Source: Dyadobacter frigoris (GTDB lineage Bacteria; Bacteroidota; Bacteroidia; Cytophagales; Spirosomataceae). Taken from it: a DNA stretch of 64,000 nucleotides. The notes under the pieces were generated by a model. The model was not told where the DNA came from, did no database searches, and saw only the letters and a program-made list of their open reading frames with translations. The stretch is taken from positions 1 to 64,000 of the forward strand of contig NZ_SZVO01000015.1 in NCBI RefSeq assembly GCF_005280585.1, read 5' to 3'. Positions 27,195-35,858 of this stretch are shown piece by piece; within the stretch, counting starts at the first letter, position 1, and each line of letters opens with the position of its first letter. The translations under genes were made by a program, and so were the position numbers.

Positions 27195-29684
27195 TCACTC
27201 CCCTCTCTTCACAAACCTCCCGGAAAAAACATTCGTAGCCTTCCCATCCTTAAACACCACTTTTCCATTAACCCAAACCATCAAAATCCCATCAGACAAA
27301 GCTTTTGGATTAGCAATTGTTGCATTGTCTTTTACTGTTTCAGGATCAAATAAAACCAGATCTGCGTAGTAATTGGGTGTAACAATACCTCTGTTTTTGA
27401 TTCCCGTATTTTCCGCCGCCAGGCCTGTCATTTTATAAACCGCAGTTTCAAGCGACATAATTTTTTGCTCTCTTACATATTTTCCTAACACACGTGGAAA
27501 AGATCCATGACCACGCGGATGTCCGCCTACACTACCGTCTGAACAAATACTGCTATTTGGCCACGCCAGAAAATTAATCACATCCTCTTCTGCCATCGAC
27601 GTTGCAGCAATTACCGACGTGCCATCTTTTTCTTCTGCTTCACGCACAATGCGCATCAGCGCTTTGGCAGGACTTTCCTGATTCATTACGCCAATTTCAG
27701 TAACTGTTTTTCCTTCAAAAGATTTATTGGCAGAAAAATTAGTGATATAAGACTGCGCAGGATCGAACAATTGCTTGGTCGCGAAAATCGCGCTTTCTTC
27801 ATTATTGAAATCCTTTTTCGGGAATAAAACCCGCGGCGTCGACATCCACATTTGATACGGATAAACATCTGCCGTTATATTAACTCCTTCCGATCGCGCT
27901 TCTGCCAGTTGCGCGAGAATATCATGCGATTTCCCCCACTTACTTACCATCGCAATTTTCAAATGAGAAATCTGAACCGGTATTTTTGCTTTTTTCCCAA
28001 TCTGGATAATCTCGTCCAGCGACTCTTCCAAATTCATATCTTCACTCCTGATGTGACTAATATACCTTCCGCCTTTTGATGCAGCAACTTTTGCCAGATC
28101 CACCACTTCGTCGCGGTTGGAGTAAAATGCATCTTCATATTCCAGTCCTGTCGCCAAACCGAGAGAACCCTTATCGAGTTCTCTTCCTAAAATAACTCTC
28201 ATCGAATCTAGTTCCGATGGCTTGGAAGTACGAAAAAGCTTATTGCCCATAACCATCGAACGCATCATACCATGACCGGTATACGTTGCCACATTTGTGC
28301 TCACCGGTTTATTTTTCATCCGGCTTTGAATACTGTCAATTGGTATTCCACCACCATCCTGCCCAACCATAATCGTTGTAATTCCCTGACTAATCGTAGA
28401 AAGGGATTCTGGATTATCTTCCAGTCCGCGGTCATGATGACTGTGGCTGTCTATAAAACCTGGCGCCAGTACTTTGCCATTTCCATCAATTACTTCTTCG
28501 TTTTTAAAAGCTGTCAAATCGCCAATATCACGGATTTTTGCATCAATCAGTCTCACGCTTACCTTTCTGCCTGCTGTTCCTGTTCCGTCAATCAGGTTTA
28601 CATTACTGATCAGGCTTGTTACCGGCACTTTAATTGGCCTTCCTTCAAAAAGACTTGTAACCAGTCCGGCAGCCCGATAATTTCCGGAATTGTCAAGAAC
28701 AATCAGCGTTTCATTGGTTTTAATATGCCTGACAATCATCGTATTAAATCCAACCCAGCCACCGGAATGCTGAACAATTTCACCCGGCTTGGGAATAAAC
28801 CAGCCAAAACCATAACCGGTTTCTCTTCCGTTATTCAGTTTCCCGGAAGTGATTGCTTCCTGAAAAGTGGCTTTTTTTACAAGTTTTTCGGTATACAAAG
28901 CCTGGTCCCATTTGTAGAGATCTTCAACGGTTGAATAAATATTTCCATCACCAACCACGCCATCAAAACGCACCAGATCATTCAAAACTTTCTTCCCTGC
29001 TTCAATCTTAAAACCGAAAACCCGGCTTGGCGGATACGTTTTCATTTTCAGCGTGTAAACATAGGAATGGGTCATATTTAATGGATCAGCAATATATTTC
29101 TTAAAAAACCGGTCGGCAGGCATACCAGAAAGTTCTTCAATGATAGAAGCCAAAGTTGTGTAATTAGTATTGCAATATTCAAATTTCTCTCCCGGCTGAA
29201 AAACCAGATCCGGCTTTTTGATTGCTATTAATTCGAGAAGCGATTCGTTGGTGAGCGTATCCAGCAATCCCATATTATTCCGGGCAAAATCAAAATACTC
29301 AGGCAAACCGGAAGTATGGTTCATCAATTGACGCACCGTTATCTGGTCATAAGGAAATTCGGGCAAGTAACGATTGACTTTATCATCAAACTTCAATTTC
29401 CCCTGCTCCTTCAGAATCATCGCCATCATGGTATAAAACTGCTTGGAAACCGAAGCGAGATTAAATGCCGAGGCAGTGGTAAGAAGTTTGTTATCAGGCG
29501 TATTGGTTATTCCATAGGCCTTTTTGAAGATTGTTTTCCCATTTTTACCAATCAAAACAGTACCGTTAAACAAATCTCTTTCTTGTAAATAAGTAAGTAA
29601 TGAATCTACTTTTTGAGCTTTTTTACTGATTTGTGCCTGGGTGAAAAATGGGAATAGTAATACTAATAGAAGTAATCTTTTCAT
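27195..29684 (-). CDS. Exported serine hydrolase - D-aminoacylase-type amidohydrolase fusion
   Basis: From the ATG at 29684 (MKRLLLLVLLFPFFTQAQ, a good Sec signal) the protein has 829 residues. A start 11 codons upstream at 29717 is less likely. The N-terminal half is a class C beta-lactamase/DD-peptidase-like domain: SVSK nucleophile motif (about residue 79), YCNTN (YxN), and the HSGG triad. The C-terminal half is an N-acyl-D-amino-acid deacylase/dihydroorotase-like amidohydrolase (PGFIDSHSHHD, HIRSE, VQISHLK, SDGSVGGHPRGHGSFPRVL). It may cleave a D-amino-acid-containing peptide or ester and then deacylate the released N-acyl-D-amino acid. The chain is continuous without a frameshift. Confidence 0.85.
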   Translation of the reverse strand: MKRLLLLVLLFPFFTQAQISKKAQKVDSLLTYLQERDLFNGTVLIGKNGKTIFKKAYGITNTPDNKLLTTASAFNLASVSKQFYTMMAMILKEQGKLKFDDKVNRYLPEFPYDQITVRQLMNHTSGLPEYFDFARNNMGLLDTLTNESLLELIAIKKPDLVFQPGEKFEYCNTNYTTLASIIEELSGMPADRFFKKYIADPLNMTHSYVYTLKMKTYPPSRVFGFKIEAGKKVLNDLVRFDGVVGDGNIYSTVEDLYKWDQALYTEKLVKKATFQEAITSGKLNNGRETGYGFGWFIPKPGEIVQHSGGWVGFNTMIVRHIKTNETLIVLDNSGNYRAAGLVTSLFEGRPIKVPVTSLISNVNLIDGTGTAGRKVSVRLIDAKIRDIGDLTAFKNEEVIDGNGKVLAPGFIDSHSHHDRGLEDNPESLSTISQGITTIMVGQDGGGIPIDSIQSRMKNKPVSTNVATYTGHGMMRSMVMGNKLFRTSKPSELDSMRVILGRELDKGSLGLATGLEYEDAFYSNRDEVVDLAKVAASKGGRYISHIRSEDMNLEESLDEIIQIGKKAKIPVQISHLKIAMVSKWGKSHDILAQLAEARSEGVNITADVYPYQMWMSTPRVLFPKKDFNNEESAIFATKQLFDPAQSYITNFSANKSFEGKTVTEIGVMNQESPAKALMRIVREAEEKDGTSVIAATSMAEEDVINFLAWPNSSICSDGSVGGHPRGHGSFPRVLGKYVREQKIMSLETAVYKMTGLAAENTGIKNRGIVTPNYYADLVLFDPETVKDNATIANPKALSDGILMVWVNGKVVFKDGKATNVFSGRFVKRGE

Positions 29685-29820
29685 AACGTAATCTGAAGAG
29701 TTTTGGGTTAATGGCAATAAGCCACTAATTTATATCAAACACTCGCAAATCATACTACTTCCGGATTTATAAAGCTTTATTTATGATTTTTTGCTTTTAC
29801 AAACGTCATTTATTTCATCG

Positions 29821-29904
29821 TTAGTACTCACTTGCGAACTCAATTTTGGAAATTTTAGAAGGAAAATATTTGTAAATTATTGAAGTTGAAGAAATAATCT
29901 TCAT
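29821..29904 (-). other. 27-codon micro-ORF overlapping the antitoxin-like gene by ATGA
   Basis: The stop TGA (29901-29903) of the antitoxin-like gene overlaps an ATG at 29904 in the four-base ATGA arrangement typical of coupled toxin-antitoxin genes. The second frame stops after 27 codons (MKIISSTSIIYKYFPSK...EFASEY). It may be the remnant of a lost partner toxin, or chance. No toxin family is recognisable. Confidence 0.3.
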
Positions 29905-30131
29905 AACTCCTCTCTTCTTTCTTCAATAACCGAATCACTAAATGAACCTTTGTAATTTTCCAGATTCTTTTGGCTTTTCGCAAAGGAGAAATCGGATAAC
30001 AACAGCCCCTTATCCGATTTAATTTCCACATCCTCTAAAAAAGTAACTAAAACTTTAACAGGATTATCTGAAGGGAAGTCATTATCCAGTTTCACATAAC
30101 CGTTTTGATATGTTCCAACAACTGCTACCAT
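29901..30131 (-). CDS. Small antitoxin-like protein
   Basis: This 76-residue protein begins MVAVVGTYQNGYVKLDNDFP, an AbrB/DUF2281-like swapped-hairpin N-terminus common in VapB/Phd-like antitoxins, then DNPVKVLVTFLEDVE and a charged C-terminal helix. A toxin gene is not found downstream, only a 27-codon ATGA-coupled frame. The coding frame is well formed and no other gene overlaps. Function beyond resemblance to antitoxins is not supported. Confidence 0.6.
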   Translation of the reverse strand: MVAVVGTYQNGYVKLDNDFPSDNPVKVLVTFLEDVEIKSDKGLLLSDFSFAKSQKNLENYKGSFSDSVIEERREEL

Positions 30132-30460
30132 AATTTTTGATTTTAGTTACTTAAACAAATATACATTTTAAATCGGAAATTGTTCAAAAGTCAAAAGTGA
30201 GTGTACAATCTCCTCTCATATGATTTACAAATACTTAGTAAATGACATAAAATTCATAATTCTCGAAGCCAATTATCAATTCTGCATTACTCAAAATAAA
30301 AAATTACCAAAATCAACTATCACCAAACTATATTTTTATAATTTCGTCAATCGAAAAAAATAATTACACCAAAAAGAGTATCATTAGATATTTGCTGCAT
30401 CTTTTCTCTGTCAATCTTTAAAATAGATTTTGACAAATCCTAATCACCTTTTCCAGTCAA
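30132..30460. other. Gene-free intergenic stretch before the catabolic cluster
   Basis: I find no gene, RNA or repeat in these roughly 330 AT-rich bases. It must carry the promoter for the PLP-enzyme gene. TAGATTTTG near 30424 is one base longer than the Bacteroidota TAnnTTTG -7 box and is the best visible hint. Confidence 0.3.
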
Positions 30461-30469
30461 ATGTACATT

Positions 30470-31690
30470 ATGATAAACCGCAGAGATTTAATCAAACACC
30501 TTTCTACTTTTCCTCTTCTTGGTGGGATTTTGGGACAATCCAGTCTGGATCCTTTGAGCTTTACCGCCAAACTTCCGGTCAGGAATCTGGCGAAAGAACT
30601 TGGCATACGTACTTTTATTAATGCAGCGGGTACCTACACATTCATGACGGGCTCATTGATGCAGGACGAAGTCGTTGAGACAATTCAGGGAGCTGCGAAA
30701 GAATTCATGATCCTGGACGAAGTACAAACCAAAGTTGGAGAAAAAATTGCAGCACTTACACACGCAGAAGCAGCCGTGGTGACCGCCGGTTGCTTTTCTG
30801 CATTAACGCTTGGACTGGCCGGGGTTTTGACCGGAATGGATCCCAAAAAAGTAGAAGCTTTACCGCATCTTGAAGGTACGGGGATGAAATCGGAAGTGAT
30901 TATCCAGAAAGGACATAATATTGGATATTCTCATGCTTTGACAAACACGGGCTGCACAATTATTTCGGTTGAAACATTGGAAGATCTTGAAAAAGCGATC
31001 AATGAAAAAACGGCTTTGATGTGGTTTTTGAATATCCAGGCAGATCAGGGACAGATCAAACATGAAAAGTGGATTGAAGTTGCAAAAAGTAAAGGAATTG
31101 CAACCATGATTGATATGGCTGCTGACGTTCCTCCTGTTGAAAACCTTTGGAAATTCAATGACATGGGCTTTGATCTGGTTTGTGTTTCTGGTGGAAAAGC
31201 GATGCGCGGACCGCAAAGTGCAGGAATTTTGATGGGCAAAAAGAACCTGATCGAAGCCGCTAGATTAAGCATGCCTCCACGCGGTTCAACCATCGGACGC
31301 GGTATGAAAGTGAATAAAGAAGAAATCCTGGGCATGTATGTTGCGCTGGATAACTTCGTCAAAATGGATCACAAAAAGGAATGGAAAATGTGGGAAGACC
31401 GGATCGCTTTGATCAGCAACGCTGCTAAAAGTGTAAAAGGTGTTAACGTTGAGACCTTCGTTCCCGAACTTGGAAACCATACTCCGACATTGAAAGTATC
31501 CTGGGATCTGACAAAACTCAATCTTCCGGTAAAAACTTTGCAGGATAATCTTCGTAATGGAAACCCCTCGATTGAAATTATGCCCGCTGACGGCAGTTCA
31601 TTGACCATTACTTCGTGGATGCTGAAATCCGGTGAAGAAAAAATAGTTGCAGCAAGATTGAAAGAAGAATTATCAAAAGCGGCCGTTTAA
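30470..31690 (+). CDS. Tat-exported SelA/DGL-like PLP-dependent enzyme
   Basis: From the ATG at 30470 the protein has 406 residues; the other start at 30461 adds MYI. The N-terminus (NRRDLIKHL followed by a hydrophobic stretch LSTFPLLGGILG) is a twin-arginine signal. The rest is a fold-type I PLP enzyme of the SelA / D-glucosaminate-6-phosphate ammonia-lyase group: TFINAAGTYTFMTGSLM, VTAGCFSALTLGLAG, the PLP-contacting Asp215 in IDMAAD, and the Schiff-base Lys243 in SGGKAMRGPQSAG. Known relatives eliminate ammonia from 2-amino-sugar acids via an enamine. It heads the run of amidohydrolase, RidA and dehydrogenase genes. Confidence 0.85.
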   Translation: MINRRDLIKHLSTFPLLGGILGQSSLDPLSFTAKLPVRNLAKELGIRTFINAAGTYTFMTGSLMQDEVVETIQGAAKEFMILDEVQTKVGEKIAALTHAEAAVVTAGCFSALTLGLAGVLTGMDPKKVEALPHLEGTGMKSEVIIQKGHNIGYSHALTNTGCTIISVETLEDLEKAINEKTALMWFLNIQADQGQIKHEKWIEVAKSKGIATMIDMAADVPPVENLWKFNDMGFDLVCVSGGKAMRGPQSAGILMGKKNLIEAARLSMPPRGSTIGRGMKVNKEEILGMYVALDNFVKMDHKKEWKMWEDRIALISNAAKSVKGVNVETFVPELGNHTPTLKVSWDLTKLNLPVKTLQDNLRNGNPSIEIMPADGSSLTITSWMLKSGEEKIVAARLKEELSKAAV

Positions 31691-31733
31691 AATTCTGCCT
31701 TTGAATAATTATTTCCTAAGCCTGAATTTCACT

Positions 31734-32981
31734 ATGAAAAATAAATACTTCTTAATTTTTTGCCTGGTTTGCCTGAACACCTTTGCCGTAAGCGCCCAGA
31801 CTTATAGCATTTTGATCAAAGGCGGTACCGTCATCGACCCGAAAAATAATCTCAACCAAATTATGGATATAGGGATTTTTGAGGGAAAAGTTAAAAAGAT
31901 AGCAAAGGATATTGATCCAAAAGAAGCTGCAAAAGTTGTGGATGCAAAAGGCATGTACGTAACGCCCGGCCTTATTGATATTCACGGACACGTATTTTTC
32001 GGTACCCAGCCAGACCATTATTTAAGCAATGGTCTGGTGGCATTGCCACCTGATGGTTTCACCTTTCGCGTTGGGGTTACTACCATTGTTGATGCTGGTG
32101 GCGCCGGTTGGGAAGCTTTTCCCGAGTTTAAAAAGAACGTCATTCTGCATTCAAAAACGCGCGTTTTATCGTTCCTGAATATTGTCGGAGCGGGTATGCG
32201 TGGCGGTCAATATGAGCAGGATACCAGTGATATGGATGCGCACATGGCGGCGGCCGTAGCGTTGAAAAACAAAAATGATGTGGTTGGATTTAAAGCAGCA
32301 CATTTCGTAGGTGCCGACTGGAAACCAATCGAACGCGTTGTTGAAGCTGGAAAATTGGCAAATATGCCGGTTATGATTGATTTTGGAGGTAACAATCCTC
32401 CGCTTTCTCTTGAAACATTATTTACAAAATATCTTCGCCCCGGAGATATTTTTACTCATGCCCTTACCAATCTGGAAGGAAATGTAAGAGAAACCATTGT
32501 AGACGAAAAAACCGGGAAAGTAAAGCAGTATGCGCTGGATGCGCGTAAAAAAGGGATAATTTTCGATGTGGGTTACGGAGGCGCAAGTTTCAATTATTCC
32601 CAGGCCATTCCAGCTATCAAAAACGGATTTCTTCCAAACACGATTAGCACTGATTTACATACCGGCAGTATGAATTCTTCCATGAAAGATATGTTGAGTA
32701 TTATGTCTAAATTTCTGGTGATGGGTGTTGATCTTCCAACCGTAATCAAAGAAAGCACCTGGGCACCCGCACAGGTTATCAAGCGTGAAAATCTGGGTCA
32801 TCTTTCTGAAAATGCAATTGCAGACATTGCAATTTTTTCCATGCGTGAAGGCAAATTCGGGTTTTATGACCGGACTGGTTACAAAATGGAAGGCAAACAA
32901 AAACTGGAATGTGAAATGACGATCATGGGTGGAAAAATTGTCTACGATCTGAACGGAATCGCTTTACCGACAGCAAAATAA
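31734..32981 (+). CDS. Exported amidohydrolase/deacetylase-family metallohydrolase (copy 1)
   Basis: From ATG 31734 the protein has 415 residues with a Sec signal (ending VSAQT); a TTG at 31701 gives an implausible N-terminus. It is a TIM-barrel amidohydrolase of the COG3964 type: PGLIDIHGHVFFG (HxH on strand 1), VGFKAAHF (the Lys bridging two metals), FTHAL (strand 6 His), STDLHTGS (strand 8 Asp). The usual strand 5 His appears as Asp in VMIDFGG. Relatives deacylate N-acyl amino acids or cleave acyl esters. A close paralogue is at 45709. It follows the PLP enzyme gene by 43 bases. Confidence 0.87.
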   Translation: MKNKYFLIFCLVCLNTFAVSAQTYSILIKGGTVIDPKNNLNQIMDIGIFEGKVKKIAKDIDPKEAAKVVDAKGMYVTPGLIDIHGHVFFGTQPDHYLSNGLVALPPDGFTFRVGVTTIVDAGGAGWEAFPEFKKNVILHSKTRVLSFLNIVGAGMRGGQYEQDTSDMDAHMAAAVALKNKNDVVGFKAAHFVGADWKPIERVVEAGKLANMPVMIDFGGNNPPLSLETLFTKYLRPGDIFTHALTNLEGNVRETIVDEKTGKVKQYALDARKKGIIFDVGYGGASFNYSQAIPAIKNGFLPNTISTDLHTGSMNSSMKDMLSIMSKFLVMGVDLPTVIKESTWAPAQVIKRENLGHLSENAIADIAIFSMREGKFGFYDRTGYKMEGKQKLECEMTIMGGKIVYDLNGIALPTAK

Positions 32982-33020
32982 CACGAATTATTAAACTCAC
33001 TGAACTCTAAAAATTACTAC

Positions 33021-33572
33021 ATGAAAAGGATTTCTAATTTTTCCCTGTCAACGCTGGCTTTCACATTTTGCTTTGCAGTATTATCCATCGCGGCACAGGC
33101 ACAGGCGGTTACCGATTTTGAAGCTCGAATTAAAGAGAAAAATATCAAATTGATCAAACCGGTTGCTCCTATTGCCAATTACGTAAAAGCAGTGCAGGTA
33201 GGAAATCTGGTTTATCTATCAGGACATGGACCAGACAAACCGGAAGGCGGACAAATGATTGGGAAAGTTGGAACTGAATTAACGTTGGAACAGGGAAAAG
33301 AAGCAGCGCGTCTGACAGGAATTTCTCTTGTTTCAACGTTAAAAGGATTTTTAGGCGGTGATTTGAACAAAGTAAAAAGAATTGTAAAACTTCTGGGTAT
33401 GGTTAACGCCGGACCTGATTTCGGTCAGCACCCCATGGTAATTAATGGCTGTTCGGATCTGCTGGTAGAAATATTCGGAGAAAATGGAAAACACGCGCGT
33501 TCGGCCGTAGGAATGGGATCTCTCCCAGGAAATATCCCGGTAGAAATCGAAATGATCGTAGAACTCAAATAA
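33021..33572 (+). CDS. Sec-exported RidA-family enamine/imine deaminase (copy 1)
   Basis: This 183-residue protein has a clear Sec signal (about residues 1-28, FCFAVLSIAAQAQA). The rest is the RidA/YjgF chorismate-mutase-like fold with an NLVYLSGHGP segment, and the substrate-binding Arg in HARSAVGMGSLPGNIPVEIE. RidA hydrolyses the reactive enamines and imines made by PLP-dependent lyases. Placement directly behind a PLP lyase-like gene and an amidohydrolase fits that job. Export is unusual, since RidA is normally cytosolic. Start ATG is unambiguous. Confidence 0.87.
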   Translation: MKRISNFSLSTLAFTFCFAVLSIAAQAQAVTDFEARIKEKNIKLIKPVAPIANYVKAVQVGNLVYLSGHGPDKPEGGQMIGKVGTELTLEQGKEAARLTGISLVSTLKGFLGGDLNKVKRIVKLLGMVNAGPDFGQHPMVINGCSDLLVEIFGENGKHARSAVGMGSLPGNIPVEIEMIVELK

Positions 33573-33642
33573 GTTAATAAACTATTTCATAAGCCCAAGC
33601 TAATAGCTAAAACCTACCTCGACATCCCTAAACCCGTCGATT

Positions 33643-35370
33643 GTGAACTTAAAAATTGCTTCCTCTTTACTCGTTATTCTTGTTACAGGTTTTGTAACCA
33701 GACCGCAGCCCGACGTCGTCAATGCAAAAAACGGCGGACTATTTTTACCCGACGGCTTCGAAGCCGTCGTTGTCGTTGACAGCCTTCCCGGTCGGGCCCG
33801 ACATATTGCCGTAAATGAAAACGGCGATATTTATGTAAAAGCCAGGTTTGCGGATAAAAACGAATCCGTGATTGCGCTTCGTGATACCAATCATGATGGT
33901 CGCGCCGATATCATCAAACGTTTTGGCGGTTCTAAAAAAGAACATGGCTATGGAACCGGCGTGCGGATTCATAACGGTTATATTTATTTCAGTTCTGAAC
34001 TGATCGTTTATCGTCAGAAACTTACGCCGGGAAAACTGATTCCTGAGGGAAAAGAAGAAATCATTATGACCGACGATCATGCACACGGAATGCATGAGCA
34101 CATTGCAAAACCGATTTCCTTTGACAATAAAGGTAATATGTACATTCCGTTTGGAGCACCTTCCAATGCCTGCGAAGAACTATTTCGTATGCCAAGTTCT
34201 GCGGGGATGACGCCCTGTCCGTTTTTGGAAGATCATGGTGGAGTCTGGCGTTTTGATGCCAATAAGCTGAATCAAACACAAAAGGACGGTTACCGTTATG
34301 CGACCGGAATTCGCAGCGTTGTAGCAATGGACTGGAATAATGCTGATGATAATTTATATCTCGTGCAGCATGGACGAGATGATTTATTACGTTTATGGGC
34401 AGGTGTTTATTCGCCCTGGCAAAGTGCGGTTTTGCCTTCGGAAGAATTTGTACGAATAAAAGAAGGTACTAACCTTGGCTGGCCTTATTGTTATTATGAT
34501 CAGATTCAGCAGAAAAAAGTACTCGGCCCTGAATATGGCGGAGATGGAAAAATTGTTGGAAATTGTGGTATTTATGAAAAACCGCTAATAGGATTTCCCG
34601 GTCACTGGGCACCCAATGATCTTCTTTTCTATCAGGGAAATCAATTTCCTGATCGTTACAAAAATGGCGCTTTCATCGCCTTTCACGGCTCAACAAACCG
34701 GGCTCCTTATCCGCAATCAAGCTATATTATTGGTTTTGTACCTTTTCAAAACGGTCAGCCTTCGGGTGGTTGGGATATTTTTGCTGATGGTTTTGCCGGT
34801 GTTGATCCAATTGTCAATACCAGTGATGCTGCATACCGGCCAATGGGAATTGCTATGGGGCAGGATGGTTCTCTTTATTTTGCTGAAACTGAAAAAGGGA
34901 AAATCTGGAAAGTCACATACAAAGGGGATAAATCCAAATTTGCCAGCACTGCTTTAGAACAAATGGAGAAGAGAAAAACCATGTCACATATTCGCACGCC
35001 GGATGTTGTCAATGATAATCTCGACAAAGACAAACCCGTTGCGGGCGGAAAAGTTTACAGTGTGTATTGTGCTGCCTGTCACCAGAGAAATGGCCAGGGT
35101 GATTCCCAAAGATTCCCACCACTCGCAGGTTCGGAATGGGTTACTGGCGACAAGAAAAAGCTAATTCATGTATTGTTAAAAGGTCTGGATGGTCAAGTTG
35201 AAGTAAAGGGCAAACCTTACAACAACATTATGCCAAATCACAGCTTTCTGAAAAACGAGGAGATCGCCGAAGTATTAACTTTTATCAGACAAAGCTTTGG
35301 AAATAATTCGTCCGCCATTGACGCTAATGATATCAAAAAAGAGCGTAAAGCGTTGAATATAAACGATTAA
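33643..35370 (+). CDS. Quinoprotein-like sugar dehydrogenase fused to cytochrome c
   Basis: This 575-residue protein starts at GTG 33643 with an N-terminal signal-like hydrophobic stretch (LKIASSLLVILVTGFV). Residues about 30-440 form a beta-propeller of the PQQ-dependent sugar dehydrogenase (GDH-B) type (GYRYATGIRSVVAMDW, GRDDLLRLWAGV, NLGWPYCYYD). The C-terminus is a cytochrome c domain with haem motif CAACH (476-480) and axial Met530 (NIMPNH). It would oxidise a sugar or sugar derivative in the periplasm and pass electrons through its own haem. PQQ ligands were not checked residue by residue. Confidence 0.82.
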   Translation: MNLKIASSLLVILVTGFVTRPQPDVVNAKNGGLFLPDGFEAVVVVDSLPGRARHIAVNENGDIYVKARFADKNESVIALRDTNHDGRADIIKRFGGSKKEHGYGTGVRIHNGYIYFSSELIVYRQKLTPGKLIPEGKEEIIMTDDHAHGMHEHIAKPISFDNKGNMYIPFGAPSNACEELFRMPSSAGMTPCPFLEDHGGVWRFDANKLNQTQKDGYRYATGIRSVVAMDWNNADDNLYLVQHGRDDLLRLWAGVYSPWQSAVLPSEEFVRIKEGTNLGWPYCYYDQIQQKKVLGPEYGGDGKIVGNCGIYEKPLIGFPGHWAPNDLLFYQGNQFPDRYKNGAFIAFHGSTNRAPYPQSSYIIGFVPFQNGQPSGGWDIFADGFAGVDPIVNTSDAAYRPMGIAMGQDGSLYFAETEKGKIWKVTYKGDKSKFASTALEQMEKRKTMSHIRTPDVVNDNLDKDKPVAGGKVYSVYCAACHQRNGQGDSQRFPPLAGSEWVTGDKKKLIHVLLKGLDGQVEVKGKPYNNIMPNHSFLKNEEIAEVLTFIRQSFGNNSSAIDANDIKKERKALNIND

Positions 35371-35404
35371 AAAAACAAATTCCTAAACAAAAATAATTCA
35401 TTAA

Positions 35405-35839
35405 ATGATTTTAAACAAAAAGATAGCCGCAAGCTTTTTAGTCTGTATAGGGATTGGGGCCGTTGGTTTGTCTTCCTTCACCGGAAGCAACCAACCGGCT
35501 CATAGTCAGGATCGCTGGATTGCACCATCCTGGGCGGATACGCTTGTCAGTCCATACCATGATGAACCGCTAACACTCGCAAATGGCGAAGAATTATTTG
35601 GTCTCTATTGCGCATCCTGCCACGGTGAAAGTGGATATGGCGATGGCGCTGCCGGCGGTGCATTAGGCCAGAAACCTGCCAACTTTCATGATTCCCTGGT
35701 AAAAAAACAAACCAACGGTGCATTGTTCTGGAAAATGTCAAATGGAAAAGGAAATATGCCTCCTTTTCAGGACGTTTTTACGGCTGAACAAAGATGGCAG
35801 CTGGTAGCTTATCTGAGAAAATTATCTGTGACCGAATAA
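35405..35839 (+). CDS. Small periplasmic cytochrome c
   Basis: This 144-residue protein has a signal-like N-terminus (about residues 5-25). It has one class I cytochrome c domain with haem motif CASCH (69-73) and axial Met118 (GKGNMPPF). It lies 34 bases behind the dehydrogenase/cytochrome fusion and 19 bases before the second dehydrogenase, so it probably takes electrons from one or both and passes them to a terminal oxidase. The gene is intact. Confidence 0.85.
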   Translation: MILNKKIAASFLVCIGIGAVGLSSFTGSNQPAHSQDRWIAPSWADTLVSPYHDEPLTLANGEELFGLYCASCHGESGYGDGAAGGALGQKPANFHDSLVKKQTNGALFWKMSNGKGNMPPFQDVFTAEQRWQLVAYLRKLSVTE

Positions 35840-35858
35840 CATTTCCTGGACCTGAAAA

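Noticed and set aside
28272..28934. A 220-codon plus-strand frame
   Set aside because: It lies antisense inside the well-supported serine hydrolase/amidohydrolase fusion and shows no family signature.
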